From assembly GCA_019828595.1 (NCBI GenBank), contig JAHQRK010000030.1, positions 496,001-560,000 of the forward strand: DNA of 64,000 nucleotides, in the 5' to 3' direction. The DNA is from Aphanomyces cochlioides (Eukaryota > Oomycota > Saprolegniomycetes > Saprolegniales > Verrucalvaceae). Shown piece after piece: positions 36,158 to 47,352 of this stretch. The position numbers and the translations under genes were made by a program. The stretch's first letter is position 1. Each line of letters starts with the position of its first letter. The notes below the pieces were generated by a model. The model was not told the DNA's origin, ran no database searches, and worked only from the letters and a program-made list of their open reading frames with translations.

Positions 36158-37570
36158 TTAATACATGCCGACATTAGTATAATCTGTAGAAATGAGATTT
36201 AGCCTTGCAATGCAGAGCTGGGGGTGTCCAATTCCTTTCAAACTCGAGCTGTAGTTGCTTTCCAGAAATACAACAATATCGTCTGCTGTTGGGCGAGTTT
36301 GAGGATCCAACCGCCAACACATATATTTGAGACCCTGGCAAACAAAATGATGCTTAGGCCATTTTTCGACTTTTGAGAAAATCAACTTTGAAGCCGGAGT
36401 ACCACTCTGTTATCCTCATCCCTTCTTTTGAGAAATGGCAATGGAAAGAAATTGACGAGAACTACAGAAATCATTATATTCCAGACAACAGAACAAAATG
36501 AGCGATCAAGGTGGCAATGGGTTGACCTGGTGTGCTGAAGACTCGGACGAGAGTGAATATTGGAATGACTCGACAGCTCTAGCGAAGACAATTTCATCCA
36601 AAATTTCGTCAAAATATTTTCCGGATAATCCGGTTAAAAATCTATTTTCTGTGTTTTGATCATCTTCCAGTGCGTTTCAAGCCAATCGGATGCAAGTATT
36701 CGATAGCCCATGCCAAATATTATCCAATGGTGTAAAGAAAAAAATTTCGACAAAATTGAAAATTGCGGTATGGCTGTCACGCCGAAGGCGATATCATCGT
36801 AACCACTACGACTTCTGGAGGTCTTAGACCATCGAAATGTAGCTTAAACAATGCTCTATCGCACTGCGTAGCTAACTCGAACTTCAACAAAACTCCATAT
36901 GCATCATTTTGTCTGCCGGTGTCTCATTTGATAAGTGTCCAGTGTTTCGTGGTTGGGATCCAAATTTTCAGGTTTTCTGGTCGATCATCTTGAATTTTAA
37001 AAATTGCACTTTCAAAGTCAAGTTGTTTCATTCGTGAGAACTTCCCAAAGAGTCATCACAAAGGACCAAACGTCTGACTTTGTGGTCACATGTCGGGGAG
37101 TGAAATATTGTTCAGGGCTCATCCAATTCAAAGTACAGGTCCACCTGGATCCATTACTTACTGTTGCATTTTCCTTCCTTGCTACAGCTCAACTGAGCCC
37201 AAAATCAGCAATCGCCACCTTTTTCAGATGATATTGGCACGATGAATAGAGGTTAGACCGCAAAACAAATTTGTGCACGATAGGAAGAAGCTTCTCCGGC
37301 CAATCTCGGATATGACGACGAATATTGGTTATACATAATTCACTAACGAGAAGGGATACCATGTTCTTGGTAGAAAAGCCAACGAGAGTCAAAATGTGAA
37401 ATCCCTCCCAAGCCTTGATTTCCTTGGTAATAACGGGATCCAAATCTGTCGGATCGGCCAGATGAATATCATGGAATTGCTTGACTGCCACTATTTGGCC
37501 ATTACACGTCCCTTTATAAACAGGTGCGAAATCTCCACGTCCAAGTGCACTTTTTTCTTCATTGTCGCAT
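36158..37570 (-). pseudogene. Shattered TKL kinase with an insertion
   Basis: On minus, 37560-37200 reads a beta-3/alphaC segment (MAVKQFHDIHLADPTDLD, EIKAWEGFHILTLVGFSTK). Then come SELCITNIRRHIRDWPEKLLP and, after the catalytic loop is lost, AIADFGLS. 37190-37030 continues LNWMSPEQYFTPRHVTTKSD with internal stops. 37030-36900 keeps FESAIFKIQDDRPE. The sequence between about 36390 and 36900 is unrelated. The kinase then resumes at 36158-36340 (MCWRLDPQTRPTADDIVVFL). So an insertion of about 0.5 kb splits the C-lobe. It has no HRD loop and several stops, and is a clear pseudogene lying between two large convergent kinase loci. Confidence 0.75.
36498..36659 (+). CDS. Small hypothetical frame inside the insertion
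   Basis: This 53-codon ATG frame (MSDQGGNGLTWCAEDSDESE..., acidic N-terminus) ends TGA. It runs through a TTCCGGATAATCCGGTTAA motif resembling the Crypton ends near 43.8 and 46.07 kb. It may be part of a mobile-element fragment that split the kinase pseudogene. No family recognised. Confidence 0.2.
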   Translation: MSDQGGNGLTWCAEDSDESEYWNDSTALAKTISSKISSKYFPDNPVKNLFSVF

Positions 37571-37833
37571 TTAACATGATTGACTCGTTACATCGGCGTA
37601 TATCTTGTCTGGATAGAAGGAAACTATGATAGAACTCACTTTAACTAGAAAATCAAAAGCGAGCGGCTTGAAACATCTTCATTTCTAATAGTGAGCTTGC
37701 TACCATTACAGTCCTTTGGCTTGAATACTGTTCGTGTCGGTTGTACATCCACAAACACACAATAAGTTCACAGATCGAAAATTTTTCTTGAATTTACTGT
37801 TAATTTTATTCAAGAGAAATTTGGTCATAAAAG

Positions 37834-39570
37834 TTACTCCAATCCTGCTATTTGAGAGCTGAAATCTCTTTTCAGAGTCTCCACAATTTCGTCAGCAGAA
37901 GGCCGAGCTTCAGGCTTCAACCGCCAGCATTGCGTGATCAATTTCCATAATGGCTCAAGCGTGACATCTAATTTTTTAGGTTTCTCGGGTCGATCGTCCT
38001 CGCATTGGCAAATTTCATTGATAAATTCGTGGTCAGTGGCAAGTCGAAATGGTATATCATCGGATAAGATTTCCCAGAGAGTCATTCCAAAAGACCATAC
38101 GTCTGACTTGGACGTCACGCTTCGAGGCACGAAGAATAGCTCAGGACTCATCCAATTCAGTGTACCAGCTCTTTTCACATCAGTTCTTGTGTTTCAAAAC
38201 TCATAACAGTTCGACTGAGTCCGAAATCACCAATGACCACTGTTCCGTTTAATGTGACCAATACGTTGTCACCTTTTATATCTCGATGGATGATATTTTC
38301 CTTGTGAAGGCAAGCTAAGCCACATGCAAATTGATACACCAACCGAAGAAGTGTCTCTGGCCACTCTCGGACGTAATGCCGAATATTAAATTGACACAAT
38401 TCGCTGACTAACATAGGTTTTTCGGTTTTTGTGCACACGCCAATCAAAGTTAAAACGTACGGCAGATGCGAGATGCTTTTCCATGCCTTGATCTCTTCGT
38501 CAATACTTTTCTCGAAGGCTTTTGGGTCAGATTCTACCTTTTCATCGAATACTTTGACAGCCACGTCTTGTCCATGGTATATTCCTCTGAACACAGTAGC
38601 AAATCCACCTTTTCCCAACGCTTTTCCCTCGTAGTGGACATCATCCGTGGACAATATCCACGGTTCAAACTCGTCAAAACATAAGGAAGTAGGAATTGTC
38701 TTCGACTGATACACCAACTTGATCTTGGTGTGAAGTTGCTTCTGGCACAGTTCAACTTTACTTTCAAATTCGACGAGGGCTTGAACATTACGTAACGTTA
38801 CTTGGCGTTTGTAATATTCTAAGCCTTGCTGCAATTGAATCGCAAGGTTGACAAACCCGTTTATTTGTTCATGCTCGGCCATTTTTGAAATCAAGTCTAA
38901 GGTATTGTCGATATTGTCCATTTTATTCATCAAGTTTCCAAGGCTCTTCCTTAAATCGTCAGGAGTGCTCAGAACTTGAACTTTGCGATTCGTTTGGAAG
39001 TAGTTTGCTGCTTGAACTAGATTTTTATGAAGACGAGACACTGAATCAACGATGTCTTTTATATGCGGGGTATTCTGTTGGATATCCCTCGGTTGTATTT
39101 TCGCGAGGGTAGTCTGGTATAGTACGTTTTTATTTCATCAAAGACTGAGCTGACTGCTGAAATTTGATATGACGATTCCTGGCGCAAAATTTGATGGATA
39201 ACAGCAGCGACCATAGCACCTATGGTCAAAACTTGTTGACGGTAAACTTGAATTTTCAATGAAAGATTCAATATGTCAGATCCAGTCGGCGCTAATTCTG
39301 AGTTTTCCTTGCCTATATCGTCAAGAGCTCGACGTATGAGCTCTGTAGCTGAATTTATTGAGTAGTTTTCTGGAGCGCAGACATGAATCGCTCCTGTGGA
39401 TGTATGGGCGTACCTGGTTCGAGATTGTTGTTGAAAAACGCGTTCACATCGTAGTTGCCCAGACCGCGAGCAGTTTTTTCCTCCTGAAAAAGTGTGAAAT
39501 GGGGTTAATAAAATTCTTAGACCTTATTCATGAAATCTACGGTGGCACCAGCATCCAAATATTCTTTCAA
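37834..39570 (-). pseudogene. Helical module - TKL kinase (last unit of the minus multi-kinase locus)
   Basis: An ANK exon (NGWDPLHVASFRGDMNILKEYL) and cap precede the helical module (ATELIRRALDDIG, ILNLSLKIQVYRQQVLTIGAM). One frameshift near 39090-39110 falls before SRLHKNLVQAANYFQTN. The brace segment reads QQGLEYYKRQVTLRNVQ. The kinase is LGKGGFATVFRG, VAVKVF, HRDIKGDN, GDFGLS. A 1-nt shift near 38180-38190 precedes KRAGTLNWMSPELFF, and the C-lobe runs to TAA at 37834. Catalytic residues are all present. Only two single-base frame breaks separate this from an intact gene, so read support matters here. Confidence 0.75.
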
Positions 39571-39575
39571 AATAT

Positions 39576-40724
39576 TCATATCTCCACGAAATGAAGCCAC
39601 ATGCAAAGGATCCCATCCATTCTATTGCAGTTTAATGAGACGATGCACGAATCTGAGTTATGCTTTACATTGATTGCCATGTCGCTTGAGGTTCCACGAG
39701 CTATCAACTCCTTGACAAAATCCAAGTATCCACTATTTTTTTGCATGAAATTTGCGTCAAATGATGGCACAAATCCAATGCTTCGAGGTCCAGATCCAGA
39801 CAAAAGGCATAAAATGTCGTCAAGAGTTCCCCGCTGAATTGGATCATTTTGTAAACATCGTGCCAATACTTGCTTTTGTTGATAGTCAAGACCGCTTGCT
39901 TCCAAGCTCATATTAAAATTGAAGTCAGGAGATGCCAGGCGTTGTTGGACTTGGTGATAATCTAGACTAGCAAATTCTTGAAATACATCGTCTGTCAAAA
40001 ACATTTTGAGTATTAAGACAGCCACACACCATACATTAAATGACTTGGAAGCAGTGAGGTCACTTACGTCATCGATGAGACATGCAGCCATTTCTGGCGG
40101 ACAAATCTTGGTCAACGAGCACTGCTGCAATGTTTCACCGATCTTTCGGGCTTGATCAAAACCCATTAGTCTGTAGCTCATCTCATGGCCATAATCAATG
40201 ATATTATCAAGGTCGATGTTCACGTGGATCCATCCTTGTCTATGGAGAAAATTGACTGCAAGAACTAGTTGATTGATAAATCGATATCTGGCTAACTTGT
40301 CTTTTCGAAGGAACCAAATACAATCAGCACAATTTCCTTCACCACGTTCCATGATCAGAGCAAAACATTTGTAGTTAGCTACGTCCCATTCGCTCCAGTC
40401 GACAATTGGTACTATATAGTTGACCGCTCCTTCATTTCCAACAAGACTATTTATAAAGTCTATTTCGTGTCTGTCTTCGCTGAGCTTGACCACAAACTGT
40501 TTGTTTTGCTCAAGTTCACAGCGACATCGAAAAATATTAGAGTTCTTTGATTCGACTTCATCTGGAAGAAGGACGTAGTTCTTGAACAGCGGCCATTCTT
40601 TTGTTTTATCTGCATCCAAAGTAAACATATCACATAACATGCAATCTTTACCTTCTGAGATTAGCTGAATGAGTTGCTCCAAAGATGTGCATCTCCGAGC
40701 AGGCATACCTGTTTGAAATGCCAA
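39576..40724 (-). CDS. Divergent pseudokinase domain followed by an ANK repeat
   Basis: This open frame of 382 codons is joined to the upstream kinase by a probable intron (gtaaac donor near 40771, acceptor ctag near 40731), giving ...SSN/DSLAFQTGMPARR. It is a kinase fold unlike the TKL units. Residues 76-82 QFVVKLS keep the beta-3 Lys (K80). IMERG is the hinge. HRD is replaced by HVN (167-169) in GWIHVNIDLDNII, DFG by GFD (188-190), and APE by PPE (209-211). The C-lobe continues WCVAVLILKMFL and ARCLQNDPIQRGTLDDILCLL. An ANK half-repeat (GYLDFVKELIARG) then ends at a gtaaag donor; the displayed C-terminus is intron read-through. Expected role: non-catalytic regulator or scaffold. Confidence 0.7.
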   Translation of the reverse strand: MAFQTGMPARRCTSLEQLIQLISEGKDCMLCDMFTLDADKTKEWPLFKNYVLLPDEVESKNSNIFRCRCELEQNKQFVVKLSEDRHEIDFINSLVGNEGAVNYIVPIVDWSEWDVANYKCFALIMERGEGNCADCIWFLRKDKLARYRFINQLVLAVNFLHRQGWIHVNIDLDNIIDYGHEMSYRLMGFDQARKIGETLQQCSLTKICPPEMAACLIDDVSDLTASKSFNVWCVAVLILKMFLTDDVFQEFASLDYHQVQQRLASPDFNFNMSLEASGLDYQQKQVLARCLQNDPIQRGTLDDILCLLSGSGPRSIGFVPSFDANFMQKNSGYLDFVKELIARGTSSDMAINVKHNSDSCIVSLNCNRMDGILCMWLHFVEI

Positions 40725-40741
40725 AGAATCTAGTGGAGAAT

Positions 40742-43220
40742 TTAGCTAGCTTGAAGAATCTGAGGTTTACCATTTGATGAGTCGTCGACAAGACATCCTT
40801 CCTCTTCTAAGGAAAAATCTTGGACATTATAGCTTTGCTCCAAAAAGTCAATAATTTCAGCTGCTGAGGGTCTAGAATTAGGATCCAACTTCCAGCAACT
40901 AGTTATCAAGATCCACAACGGCTCGTTTAATGGGTCAAGATCTTCGGGTTTTTCAGGTCGGTCGTCATCGGATACAAAAATCTCTTGCCGAAACTCGTAT
41001 TCGCTACAACCTCGATATGGGATATCCTCGCTGACAATCTCCCAAAGCGTCATCCCAAAAGACCATATATCTGATTTCGTCGTCAAAAATTGGGGGCTGA
41101 AAAACTGCTCGGGACTCATCCAATTAAATGCATTACTTCCAACGGCTCTGCTGAAGCCGGAATCCGCGATGACCACAGTGGTTTGAGTTGTTATCAATAC
41201 ATTCTCTCCTCTTAAATCTCCGTGAATGATGTTAGCTTGGTGAAGAAAATACAAGCCCTTCGCAAATTGGTAAACAAGTGGAAGGAGCATATCTGGCGAC
41301 TCTCGGATGAATTGTCGGATATTGGTTTTGTATATTTCAGTTACGAGAATTTGAGTTTCAACAGTTCGGCCGAGACCAACTTAAGCTAAAATGTATGGCT
41401 CATGTGAAATATATTTCCACACCTTCAATTTCTGATCTTCCGAATCAGCCAAATGGATATTTACATCCTCAAATTGTTGGACAGCTACCTCTTGACCATG
41501 ATATACTCCATTGAAAACACGTCCAAATGCACCTTTTCGAACAAAAGAGGTCTCTTCCTTTGGATCATAATATACATCGTCGATACACAACTTCCATGGT
41601 TTGATCTTGTTCAAGCAAATTGATTTTGATGGATCTTCTGATGTCTGATTAGCATCGACGAAATCGATAATCTGCTTTTGGCAAAATTGAAATTTGGCGT
41701 CCAATTCCTTATTTCGAGAAATGTTGCCCAACGTCACTTGACATTCGTAGTACTCTAATCCATGGTGATACTGTGTTTCCCATTCATATAATTCAGGCAA
41801 ATTGGATATAGTACCGAAATATGTATCCATAGAGTCCAACTTTTTCATCATACTAGGAATTTCTTTCCTCAAGTCTTCAGTATTACCCATAACTTGACCA
41901 TGTAGTTTTATAGGGATGTTTCGCGCTGCTGCAACAAGAGATTTCTTGAGATTAGCGATTTGATCATGAATTTGTTGGATTTCCAGTTCTTGGACCTTTT
42001 TGCGTGTCAACTTCAAAGGATGCCCCACCAAGGCGATTTTCTGCCAATACCTTCTTATATCCTGCAAAGTTGATATTAGACTTGGTGTTTGATAGGAAGT
42101 GCTATGCAGAATCACATGACGAACAATTTTTGCAACAATAACAGAAGTGGTCAAGATATTCCCACGCTGTACATGGATACTGGATGACAGCTTCAAAATC
42201 GTAGACGCAATAGTGAAATTTTTTGATGTCATTCCTTTGGCCTCCTCTAGTGCTTGACCGATGATTTTGGTGGCTGATTGAATGTCTAATGGAAACAATC
42301 ACTATCTCATTGACACGCAACTATGCCTTACTCATTTCCGAATTTCTGTCCAGAAAATCGTCGATAATTTTCTTAATTTCATCATTTCCAAGATCGTACG
42401 GAGTTTTACCATGCTACATCGTCGGGAAAGTATAGGGAAAGGTATAAAGTCATACCTTAGTCTTCCGAAACATATCAGCCTCAGCACTCAAGAGAAGCTC
42501 TACGATATTTACATTCCGTCTCTTTGCAGCCATATGCAAAGGAGTATAGTCATTCTGCAAGGTAAAACTTAAGAACGGCATGAAATAATTCATAGTGACA
42601 ACCTTATTTTTCAAGTTCACGCATGGGCCACGATCCAGAAGCGTCCTTGCTACATCTGAATGTCCCCAAAATGCAGCGGCATGTAAAGAAGAATCGCCAC
42701 ACTGTATGAGAGCAGGTAAGACAAGTTAGGATTGACTATAATCTTCACCTTATCGACGGAATCGACGAAGACGCCTCGAGAAAGTAGTTTCTCTACTACG
42801 TTTATATGTCCATTGCTTGAAGCCTCATGCAACGGTGAGCTGCCAACCTATCGGAAGAAGCAGCAAGATTTACACTCTGAATTCTGGTGGTACCTTGTTG
42901 GTTAAATCCACGGAGGAATTATAAGCCAATAGCTCAGTGAGAATGTCCAAGTACCCACAGCGTGCAGCCCAATGAAGTGGAGTATTGGCATCCTGATGGC
43001 CATGAGTGCGTTCACAGACATGAGTTTTTCTACGTGCCTTGTCTTTGCAGTCAACATTTACGCCACCGACCAGCAAGAGAACATGCACACTCTGCAGATC
43101 TCCTCTCTTAACAGCTTCAAGCAACTCGCCCTCCTTGCTCGACATCCCAACGCCTGCCCGGTTGATCACCTCGTCTTTGAATTGACTGATCTTTTCCTCT
43201 CCACTTTTTAATCTTTTCAT
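40742..43220 (-). pseudogene. ANK array - helical module - degenerate TKL kinase 1
   Basis: ATG at 43220; exon 1 (43220-43038, MKRLKSGEEK..LLEAVKRGDLQSVHVLL) ends at a GC donor (gcacgt). ANK exons follow: 42992-42894 (DANTPLHWAARCGYLDILTELL), VGSSPLHEASSNGHINVVEKLL, CGDSSLHAAAFWGHSDVARTLL, NDYTPLHMAAKRRNVNIVELLL, then a cap HGKTPYDLGNDEIKKII. The helical module is at 42298 down (ILKLSSSIHVQRGNILTTS, YHHGLEYYECQVTLGN). The kinase is degenerate: glycine loop VRKGAFGRVFNG, beta-3 Lys is Gln (VAVQQF), HRD is HGD (HGDLRGEN), DFG is DSG (ADSGFS). A TAA near 41379-41381 breaks ILALVG. The C-lobe is normal (CWKLDPNSRPSAAEIIDFL). It probably spliced into the next pseudokinase unit. Confidence 0.78.
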
Positions 43221-43794
43221 ATTCCAATGAGAACTTTATCCTTCTCGATATAAAAGATAGATTTTAGCGTTGATTCGCGCTGTTTATGATAGTAGTGAAA
43301 TTCGTACAATTTAAAAATATACCGTGGCCTCATATTTGAATGCTGACTTATCACCGCCTGTAAGAAGATGCACACAGGAAGATAAAGGCAGTCGAGCTGT
43401 CGCCTCCGAATAATTTTTTTGAAATCCTGTGAAATATTATATATCGTTTTGGGATCCTCTAAAACCTTATATATTTCAAAATGCGGACATACTTTAATCA
43501 ATATAAAAGTTGACCAATTCTGAGTACTATTCATTTTTATATGTCTGGAATGAAAAGTTCCACAACAAATTCCATAATGAAAAAATCTTGATTGGCAAAA
43601 GTAGACCGTGAGATGGCGGAAAAAGTTCAAGCTTGAATCTCGCTCGATAGGACTGTCGCTTATTGATTTTTATGTATCGTATAATAGCATCGTCAAGATA
43701 GATATTTTGATGTATTCCGGTAAATTGTTTCAATAACAACGAATAACAATCTCCTACCCAACTCATACCACTCTCACACCATTGCTCCAACCAT
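43221..43794. other. Promoter-side intergenic region of the minus multi-kinase locus
   Basis: Lies between the kinase ATG and the Crypton left flank. AT-rich; the frames here have no family features. Confidence 0.4.
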
Positions 43795-46088
43795 CCGGAA
43801 AATACCACTCGCATCCGGATATACGGATATTAAGAGATTATACGGACGCGACACTTGAATCTTCCATGAAAATCCAATTCGTCGTCGTCTCCCTGTGTTG
43901 TTTGCCCCCACAATGCCGTTGTCCTCGGATATATATGCTGTAAGTGACGAAGTACAAAGGTTGGCAGACGACGCCGTGTCGGCTTTACTGCCGAAACTCA
44001 AATTGACTCAGTCGACCACCACCCAATCACTCACGGGTAGTCGTTCATTGAAACAAAACTCAAAACAAGCTTACAAAAAGCATCTCCGCGGTTTAAAGTT
44101 CTTTTGTACCATAACAGGCAATTATGATCGCTTACTTATGCTTTTGGACACGCCTCCTCAGCCATTTTGCCCTTCCATGGACCCCTCAGTCATTGCCAAT
44201 TTTATTCATTTTAAACGCCAGCCCAAAGGAGCCAGAGAGTGTCATGTAGGTGAAAATGTGCAACTTTTGGATGTTTGGGTGAACCACTCTATTGTCAAGG
44301 TGGTTGGAATGATCCGCGGAATGCAGCTCAGATACTGTCAGCTGTGTCAGTAATTCATGCTGCTTGTAATCAAAGAGGTGCATTCAAAGATAAATGTGAT
44401 ATGTGTACTAGCCTAGATGCCAAGACCAATTACAAAGGGTGTCAATTCCATCGTGGTCAGCCCATGATGTGGAGAATGGGCAACCCAAAGATATCTGAAT
44501 TGATTGAAAACACTATGAAAGAAAGTCTACGTCTTGGCTCAGATTATGTCGCTCATGGTGATTCTGCAATTACTTCCTGGGAATTGATGTCTATTCGAAA
44601 TCATTTGTTATCTACAAATTCTTTAAAGGATTATCAGCTGTTTGTAATGGTGCTTCTTGCTGTCAAGTTGTTTTTACGTAGTGACGAGGTGTTCGAATTC
44701 GACTTTCTGATTTTTCTAGAGATTTGACAATTATCAGTGATTGTGGCTCTGTAGAAGCTTTGGCAATTAAAATCCAGGGAAAATGTGATGTGAATCCTGT
44801 TACATTGATGCTATGGGCTGACAACATCCTTCCACAACTTTGTCCTATTCGCCATCTGCTTGTGCTCATTGAACAATTTCAAATTGTGGGTGATGGGTAC
44901 ATTTTTCCTCATCCAAGTATTTCGACAGACACAGAAACAAACATTGATGCTGTCGACCATTTTAATTCAGAAACATTTCATTCAAGATTTAAAAATGTTT
45001 GCCACAAATTAATTGATAGAGATGGACCGTTTGGAACTCACATTTGCCGAAAAACAGCATATTTGTTTGCTGTTTGGGGTGGAGGGTCGGATGGTGATAT
45101 GATGTTGAGTGCCCGTCACAAACAGCTGTCACAAGCAATGAAATACAAGCGTGATGCGGCTTTTTTGTTGAATGTTGCAATATCCAACAAGAAAGATTTA
45201 GCCAACGTAGTCTCGCCATGGAAGTCAATTTATTGTGCAGATGCCCAAATGGCCCGAAGCATAAATACTCGAGGTGTTGCTGGAGTCGAAAAATCTTTGC
45301 CCCTTGTAGCCAAATATTTTATTCATGATTTATGCCATTGCCCACTAAAATCTGGAATATTGAAAATGATTACACATGTTCTAGACTTCAAGAAACCCAC
45401 ATCAACGAAAGAATCAATCGAAATTTGTGTCGACGATACGTCCCACCAGAAGCCCTGGACGAGTTAATGTGTTTGATGAATAAATACGCCATTGAGCTGT
45501 CGTATGCACCACCAATTCCCTCGGAGCAAAATTGCAATGAACTTTCATCGATAAGTTGTGACAACTTTGCTGGTGGCGAAAATTTGACAAGTGTTGCTGC
45601 ACCAGAATGTTGTAGTCAAACAGATGTGAACTGTGTACCGAGCGAAAATCCAGGAAAAAAGAGAAAACGCGGAGGCACGTTTGATTTTGAAGGTCGGAAA
45701 CATCTTCAAGGAAAAAGCCCTCATGAAAAAATCCAGATGATTTTGTCGTTTTATGCATCTATTCCTGACAATGCGAGTTTTATGTCGGAAGCTGCTCGTG
45801 TTTTCACAATTACGGTGATAAACCCCATTGTTTCTTGTCTCCAAAATCATTTTAGTGGAGATATAAACGCCTTCCTTCTCAAGTGGAAGCGCCTCAGCCA
45901 CTTCAGTTTCAAAAAAAAGTGTTGCAATGGCTTGGGTGATGTCTGCAACATTGATGCTCAGAACTGAGGGAAGACGCAGCTTTGACGTGTTCCTGTACTT
46001 TCTCAATTGATTACTCCAATAAGAAAACATGTGGTCTGAATGCTTTTCATAGGTTGATGACATCCGGGAATTTTAACCGGATATTCTT
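43795..46088 (+). mobile_element. Crypton-type tyrosine-recombinase element
   Basis: A YR-type recombinase gene is flanked by TCCGG-rich strings: atccggaaaat and catccggatatacggatat on the left (43795-43832), and catccgggaattttaaccggatat on the right (46062-46085). The ends are not clean inverted repeats, as expected for Cryptons. The limits are approximate. Crypton elements are known from oomycetes and fungi. Confidence 0.6.
43913..45967 (+). pseudogene. Crypton tyrosine recombinase, about three frameshifts
   Basis: The first ATG is 43913 (MPLSSDIYAVSDEVQRL). An N-terminal SAM-like core-binding part (QAYKKHLRGLKFFCTITGNYD) is followed by a frameshift near 44270. It continues VSVIHAACNQRGAF, GCQFHRGQPMMWRMGNPKI and KLFLRSDEVF (candidate first catalytic Arg). 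Then a shift near 44700 leads into RDLTIISDCGS. Next come the box FGTHICRKTAYLFAVWGG (H-x-x-R) and ARHKQLSQAMKYKRDAAFLL (candidate H/K and catalytic Tyr). After a shift near 45405, a Lys-rich C-terminus (PGKKRKRGGTF) runs to TGA 45967. The arrangement R..HxxR..Y matches the YR family. No zinc finger is seen. Confidence 0.7.
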
Positions 46089-46090
46089 CC

Positions 46091-47352
46091 TACCAACTCC
46101 AACCAACAGATACAGAGTATCTATTCTTAAAGATGTGACCGTGTGAAGATAAAGCACCGTCAATCGATGCCGAAGAGCAGGCTGGCCTGTGGTAGCTAAT
46201 AGAGTCATGTCTTCTCTAACACCCTCTGCGTCTATTTTGAGCAGCATTCATTTTTCGGATAAGTTTGCATGAGCTTTGATTCCACCACACCTTCAATTTC
46301 CCTTTTATTGGAGCGTTTTCTTCAAAAAATGTTGCCAGAAAATTACAAAAGTGACACATCGTAAGAGTTTTTGATTATCCATGATAAAATCAATGACGCA
46401 TCTCCAATTTGCTTGAAGGGAAAGATCCCTACGTGGCATATCTACTTTGGCCCCCAGCTATGGCACTCCGTCGACGATTTCCAAATTTCCTCGAGATTAA
46501 GCTAAAAGCAGTGGATCAGCAACAGTTGGTAGATCGGCAAGGGCTTTGATCAAACTCGCACCTCTTGAAACTATTTGTTGTGAGAGATAATTACGAGAGT
46601 GACTTGATCGAAAACCACCGATGCTAGGGCATTGTCTTTCCAGTCAACCTCAGTACAAGCCAAGCGTACATTCGAAAACGCAATTCCATGTCGTTTTCTA
46701 TGACAGCAATCTTCATAAGGCACTGTTTTTGCTATCATGGGCATTCCCTACGTTTAATTCATTTCAATACACCCTGACACCCCCCGACTCCCCAATCGAA
46801 ATACATGACTATCGTGATCCCCCCGGCTCTACATAAAATCCCCCAAGCCCCCCCACGACATAAATGCAAGAAGAGTTGCCGGTGAAACGATCTGACAGCA
46901 TTCCCTCACATCCCCTGTGTTTTGAGTGACTCCTGTTGAAAAGATAGCACTCATTCTCTCATCACAGCGACTGTCGCCATGCAATGGTGTATCTCACGTT
47001 GATTATCAAGACGAGGTCAAGTTGCCGCAGTAATGCTTGCGGACAATAATAATAAAATGACCAGTTGCCAGAAATGCTTTCAATTCGCCAAATTAATCGC
47101 GAACAATGACCTAAAATGTAATCGAGACCAGTTATTTTATCCTTTTCGAAGGCTCTGGGAGCAGGGAAGCAAAAGGATAGTTCTGAAATGGGCAGTTTTG
47201 TCATGTCCTCCCGCAGCAAATGTTGAACAGCTCTCTGTTGGTGTAAATAGTCATACAATGCTCTCTTAGACATTAATAGAAGGTTTGCCTAGCCTAGATA
47301 TTCGGAACCTTCAATCCTGGCCGCCGTGTCGACATTGTTGAGCCTGCGCCAT
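46091..47352. other. Intergenic, no supported gene
   Basis: Contains a C-rich stretch near 46785-46860 and a 103-codon minus frame (46962-47273) without recognised homology. Nothing more is supported. Confidence 0.4.

Noticed and set aside
5447..43220. Bacterial-style operon of kinases
   Set aside because: Spliceosomal introns, ANK exons and eukaryotic transposons show this is nuclear eukaryotic DNA. Close spacing reflects gene fusion and tandem duplication.
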